Shown piece by piece: positions 4,893 through 6,872 of a stretch of DNA of 6,872 nt (within the stretch, counting starts at the first letter, position 1; the number at the start of each line of letters is the position of its first letter). Source of the DNA: an uncultured Phenylobacterium sp. Lineage in GTDB: Bacteria; Pseudomonadota; Alphaproteobacteria; Caulobacterales; Caulobacteraceae. Location: assembly GCA_945952355.1 (NCBI GenBank), contig CAMFIW010000157.1, positions 1 to 6,872 on the forward strand, in the 5' to 3' direction. Position numbers and translations under genes: made by a program. The notes under the pieces are model-generated. The model was not told where the DNA came from. It searched no databases and worked only from the letters and a program-made list of their open reading frames with translations.

Positions 4893-5656
4893 TTTTCCAG
4901 GTCGGCGACCTTCTCGGCCGCTGGACGGTCCGGCAGGGTGAGGGTGGGCTGGCGCGGCGGCGGCTTGGGCTGGGCGGCCGCCACGGCGCCCTGCGGGCTC
5001 TGGGCGATCGCAACCTCGCGGATCAGGAACGCCCCGCCCGAGCCGCCGTCGAGGTCGATCCGCACCTGCTCGATCTTGGAACTCTTCCAGTCGCCGCCGC
5101 CGGCCGCCAGGGCATGCATGTCGTAGGCCAGGACGACGGTCTCGTTCACCGGCGGATCCCCGCCCGACAGCGGCTTGTTGTAGTAGGCGAGGGTCTCGCC
5201 GTGGGACGGGGTGGAATAGTAGACTCGCCCGTCCCAGTTCTTGCCGGGCTTCAAGCGCGTGAGGCGGACCAGGATGTAGGGCCGGTTCGAGCCCTCGACG
5301 TGGAGGCCGCTGGGCGAGCGCAGGCTGCCGAAGGGCTTGGTGAAGTTGAGGATCAGGCCCTGACCCTGGGCCGGGGCGAAGTCGCCGGCGTCGAGGACGA
5401 AGCCATCGGTGGCCCCCTCGAAGGTCCAGAGCTTTTCCGCCCGCAGCGGCAGGCCCCGGTACTCGAAACCCCCGGACTTGGGATTCCAGACGATGGGACC
5501 GTCGTGCTCGACCGCGGCGACGGGACGGACCGGACGCGCCTTGGCGGCGTCGTCGGCCGCCGGCCGGCCGACGCCGTCGCAGGCCGACAGCGCGCAAAGC
5601 GCCAAGCCGGCCAGGGCCGGGGCCAGCGCGCGTCGAAATGTCGGGGAAGCGGTCAA
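4889..5656 (-). CDS. Lipoprotein with predicted carbohydrate-binding-like beta-sandwich domain
   Basis: Read from a TTG start, this is a 255-residue protein. It starts with a lipoprotein signal: basic residues (FRR, 7-9), a hydrophobic stretch (ALAPALAGLALCA) and the lipobox LSAC, so Cys26 would be lipidated. Asp27 at +2 is an inner-membrane retention signal in E. coli; whether that holds in this group is uncertain. A short linker is followed by one domain (about 55-220) rich in beta strands: LWTFEGATDGF (76-86), LILNF (102-106), YILVRLTRL (127-135), RVYYSTP (144-150), and DWKSSKIEQVRIDLDG (189-204) then AFLIREVAI. The W..I..vRiDl...G.f.I..I pattern recalls galactose-binding-like sandwich domains, but I recognise no named family. 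The tail (229-245) is Pro-rich. Upstream in-frame codons exist, but TTG with GGAG 6 nt away places the lipobox correctly. It is divergent from the exporter genes. Confidence 0.75.
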   Translation of the reverse strand: MTASPTFRRALAPALAGLALCALSACDGVGRPAADDAAKARPVRPVAAVEHDGPIVWNPKSGGFEYRGLPLRAEKLWTFEGATDGFVLDAGDFAPAQGQGLILNFTKPFGSLRSPSGLHVEGSNRPYILVRLTRLKPGKNWDGRVYYSTPSHGETLAYYNKPLSGGDPPVNETVVLAYDMHALAAGGGDWKSSKIEQVRIDLDGGSGGAFLIREVAIAQSPQGAVAAAQPKPPPRQPTLTLPDRPAAEKVADLEN

Positions 5657-5662
5657 GCGATG

Positions 5663-5666
5663 CTCC
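5663..5666 (-). promoter_or_regulatory. Ribosome binding site supporting the TTG start of the lipoprotein
   Basis: CTCC on the plus strand gives GGAG on the minus strand, 6 nt before the TTG at 5656-5654. That start puts the lipobox cysteine at residue 26. The farther in-frame ATG at 5851 would add 65 residues, Arg-rich and without a plausible signal. Confidence 0.65.
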
Positions 5667-5772
5667 GGCGATGCGGACGGCCCAATATACGACCGCCATC
5701 TAGGATGCGAGCAAAGAAGCGCAAGGCGACGAGGCGACACAGTCTGCCCCCGCGCCCACGAAGGGTCTACGC

Positions 5773-5832
5773 CCCGGTCGCGGCATAGGATGCGGAATCC
5801 GGAGCCCCGGCGAGCCCCGGCCCGCGACCGGG
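5773..5832. repeat. 11-bp inverted repeat enclosing a 10-bp tandem duplication
   Basis: CCCGGTCGCGG (5773-5783) and its exact reverse complement (5822-5832) are separated by 38 bp. Between them GAGCCCCGGC occurs twice in direct tandem (5802-5811, 5812-5821). It could form a leader hairpin if the permease promoter lies upstream. In DNA this GC-rich, chance is not excluded. Confidence 0.4.
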
Positions 5833-5892
5833 CGCCGTGCTTGCACCCCAAAATGACACCTGTTACCAGCGGCCCCTCGCACCGGAGACCGC

Positions 5893-6729
5893 ATGCAAAC
5901 CGCGGAACACATGCTGCGCACGGGCCGCCGCGGGACCGGGCATGAATTCACCCTCGCCGTGGCCGACCTGAAGGCCTCGGGCGCCAGGCTCGGCCTCTCC
6001 TGGTCGCTGGCCTGGCACGACGTGGTGTCGCGCTACCGCGGCTCGATCCTGGGCCCGCTGTGGATCACCCTGTCCATGGCCTTCATGGTGCTGGGGATCG
6101 GCTTCCTCTATTCCGAGCTGCAGCATATCTCGCTGACCGAGACCCTGCCCTTCGTCGCCTTGGGCATCGTCTTCTGGGGCGTGATCTCGCTGGTGATCAT
6201 CGAAGGCTGCGACACCTTCGTGTTGGCCTCCAGCATGCTCAGCCAGACATCGCTGCCGATCTTCACCTTCGTCTGGCGGACCGTGCTGCGGAACATCGTG
6301 GTGCTGGGCCACCACGTGGTGATCATCGTCGCCGTCCTGATCTATTTCGGCTTCTGGCGGCATATGAACCTGCCGCTGGCCGTTCTCGGCTTGATCCTGA
6401 CCCTGGCCAACATCTCGTGGGTGAGCCTGGCGACCGCCATCACCTCGGCGCGGTTCCGCGACATCCCCCAGATCGTCACCTCGGTGATGCAGTTCTCGAT
6501 GTTCATGACGCCGGTCTTCTGGCAGCCGGGCTCGCGCTCGGGCCTGATGCATCTGGTGCTGACCTTCAACCCCTTCTACCACATGCTGGACGCCATCCGT
6601 TCGCCCCTGCTGGGCCAGGCGCCCGAGCCCATGAGCTATGTCATCCTGGCGATCATGGCCGTGGTGGGCTGGGCGGGAACCTTCGTGACCTTCGCGCTGA
6701 CCCGACGCAACATCGTGCACTACCTGTGA
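5893..6729 (+). CDS. wzm: ABC-2 type polysaccharide exporter permease (Wzm/KpsM family)
   Basis: A 278-residue integral inner-membrane protein, the usual length for Wzm/KpsM permeases. After a ~35-residue cytoplasmic N-terminus comes the family signature WHDVVSRYRGSILGPLW (41-57). About six hydrophobic segments follow, near 54-74, 85-104, 132-153, 160-183, 194-212 and 246-268. Conserved features between them are RFRDIPQIV (187-195), FMTPVFW (204-210) and NPFYHMLDAIRSPLLG (226-241). With its ATPase it should form the channel that moves an undecaprenyl-linked O-antigen or similar polymer across the inner membrane. GGAG at 5884-5887 lies 5 nt before the ATG; a second ATG at 5911 is possible. The stop overlaps the start of the ATPase gene (GTGA), so the two are translationally coupled. 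The family is clear; the exported polymer is unknown. Confidence 0.9.
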   Translation: MQTAEHMLRTGRRGTGHEFTLAVADLKASGARLGLSWSLAWHDVVSRYRGSILGPLWITLSMAFMVLGIGFLYSELQHISLTETLPFVALGIVFWGVISLVIIEGCDTFVLASSMLSQTSLPIFTFVWRTVLRNIVVLGHHVVIIVAVLIYFGFWRHMNLPLAVLGLILTLANISWVSLATAITSARFRDIPQIVTSVMQFSMFMTPVFWQPGSRSGLMHLVLTFNPFYHMLDAIRSPLLGQAPEPMSYVILAIMAVVGWAGTFVTFALTRRNIVHYL

Positions 6730-6872
6730 GCGCGCCCGTCTCGATCCGCGTCAGCGACCTGACCGTGCGCCTGCCGGTCTATGGCGTGGACTCAAAGTCG
6801 CTGAAGAAGCACCTGGCGCGGGTCGCGGTGGGCGGCAGCCTGGGCGAAGCACACCACGGCTCCGCCGAAGTG
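6726..6872 (+). CDS. wzt: Polysaccharide exporter ATP-binding protein (Wzt-type), N-terminal part (runs off the right edge)
   Basis: Exactly 49 codons from a GTG start are present. The peptide begins VSIRVSDLTVRLPVYG after MSAP, then VDSKSLKKHL and AVGGSLGEAHHGSAEV. The LTVRLPVYG...SLKK opening, with a short insertion before the Walker A strand, is typical of Wzt/TagH-type ATPases that partner Wzm permeases. The Walker A itself lies beyond the edge, as would any C-terminal O-antigen-binding domain, so it cannot be said which Wzt subtype this is. The GTG overlaps the permease TGA (GTGA), the common Wzm-Wzt arrangement, and has no separate promoter. The call relies on the N-terminal motif plus gene order. 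Confidence 0.8.
   Translation, partial: MSAPVSIRVSDLTVRLPVYGVDSKSLKKHLARVAVGGSLGEAHHGSAEV

Larger units (their letters stand above)
5657..5892. other. Divergent intergenic region, lipoprotein gene / exporter permease
   Basis: A 236-bp spacer that must hold the promoters of both divergent genes. For the lipoprotein (minus strand), the only AT-rich candidates are TATATT (5689-5684) and CCTAGATG (5704-5697), the latter 13 nt from a weak TTGCGCT (5724-5718). For the permease I find no good match; TTGCAC (5841-5846) with TGTTAC (5861-5866) is a poor pair. It also holds the inverted repeat described separately. No small gene or RNA is evident. Confidence 0.4.

Noticed and set aside
3279..5699. An 806-codon open frame on the minus strand antisense to the sulfotransferase and repeat-protein genes and over the lipoprotein gene in another frame.
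   Set aside because: The product is Arg/Pro/Gly/Ala-rich with no domain. It conflicts with three genes that have clear motifs and ribosome binding sites. Such frames are expected in GC-rich DNA because antisense stops are rare.
5701..5794. The direct repeat TAGGATGCG at 5701-5709 and 5786-5794.
   Set aside because: Nine bases at 85-bp spacing in GC-rich DNA is within chance; no mobile element or operator pattern accompanies it.
4889..5851. A longer lipoprotein start at ATG 5851.
   Set aside because: The extra 65 residues are Arg-rich and would bury the lipoprotein signal; TTG 5656 has GGAG at 6 nt and a correctly placed lipobox.
5853..5866. TGACA-CC-TGTTA as a possible small operator before the permease.
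   Set aside because: Short, one mismatch, and no linked regulator gene; not distinguishable from chance.

Overview
The window is very GC-rich, with dense gene packing, G/C-ending codons and long spurious open frames antisense to the real genes. It looks chromosomal, from an alphaproteobacterium. Caulobacterales (Caulobacter/Phenylobacterium type) is my best inference: one promoter (1244-1271) closely fits the Caulobacter housekeeping sigma-73 consensus, and the protein families are typical of that group. I ran no database search. I see no tRNA, rRNA, CRISPR array, transposase or attachment site.

Left part (1-1656): the 5' end of a GNAT-type acetyltransferase gene runs off the left edge on the minus strand. 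Upstream of it, also on the minus strand, is an extended-SDR NAD(P)-dependent reductase/epimerase. A small MerR-family regulator is transcribed divergently from the SDR gene. The 88-bp divergent spacer holds a perfect 22-bp palindrome inside an over-long (20-bp) promoter spacer facing the SDR gene. This is the classic MerR activator layout, so the SDR is the probable target of the regulator.

Middle (1714-2739): a second, unusual MerR-type protein. Its N-terminal MerR DNA-binding domain is fused to a P-loop domain that resembles ABC/SMC-like ATPases. It has an intact Walker A, but the catalytic glutamate and the H-loop histidine positions appear substituted (Met, Arg). This is the most interesting gene of the window. 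A hairpin just after its stop separates it from the next block.

Right part (2828-6872): a cell-surface polysaccharide block. A sulfotransferase with a C-terminal coiled coil is followed after 4 bp by a protein made mostly of about seven ~38-residue repeats (FDxxWYL...NP...G..PLAHYL..G..EG..PHPL). Such repeats are usually attached to glycosyltransferases or RTX proteins, but none is attached here. Facing them, and sharing a CTAG with the repeat gene as overlapping stop codons, is a small lipoprotein with a beta-sandwich-like domain and a TTG start. Divergent from the lipoprotein are an ABC-2 polysaccharide exporter permease (Wzm type) and, overlapping it by 4 nt (GTGA), the first 49 codons of its ATPase (Wzt type). 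Together these suggest export and perhaps sulfation of an O-antigen- or capsule-like polymer. That link rests on gene neighbourhood and is an inference.
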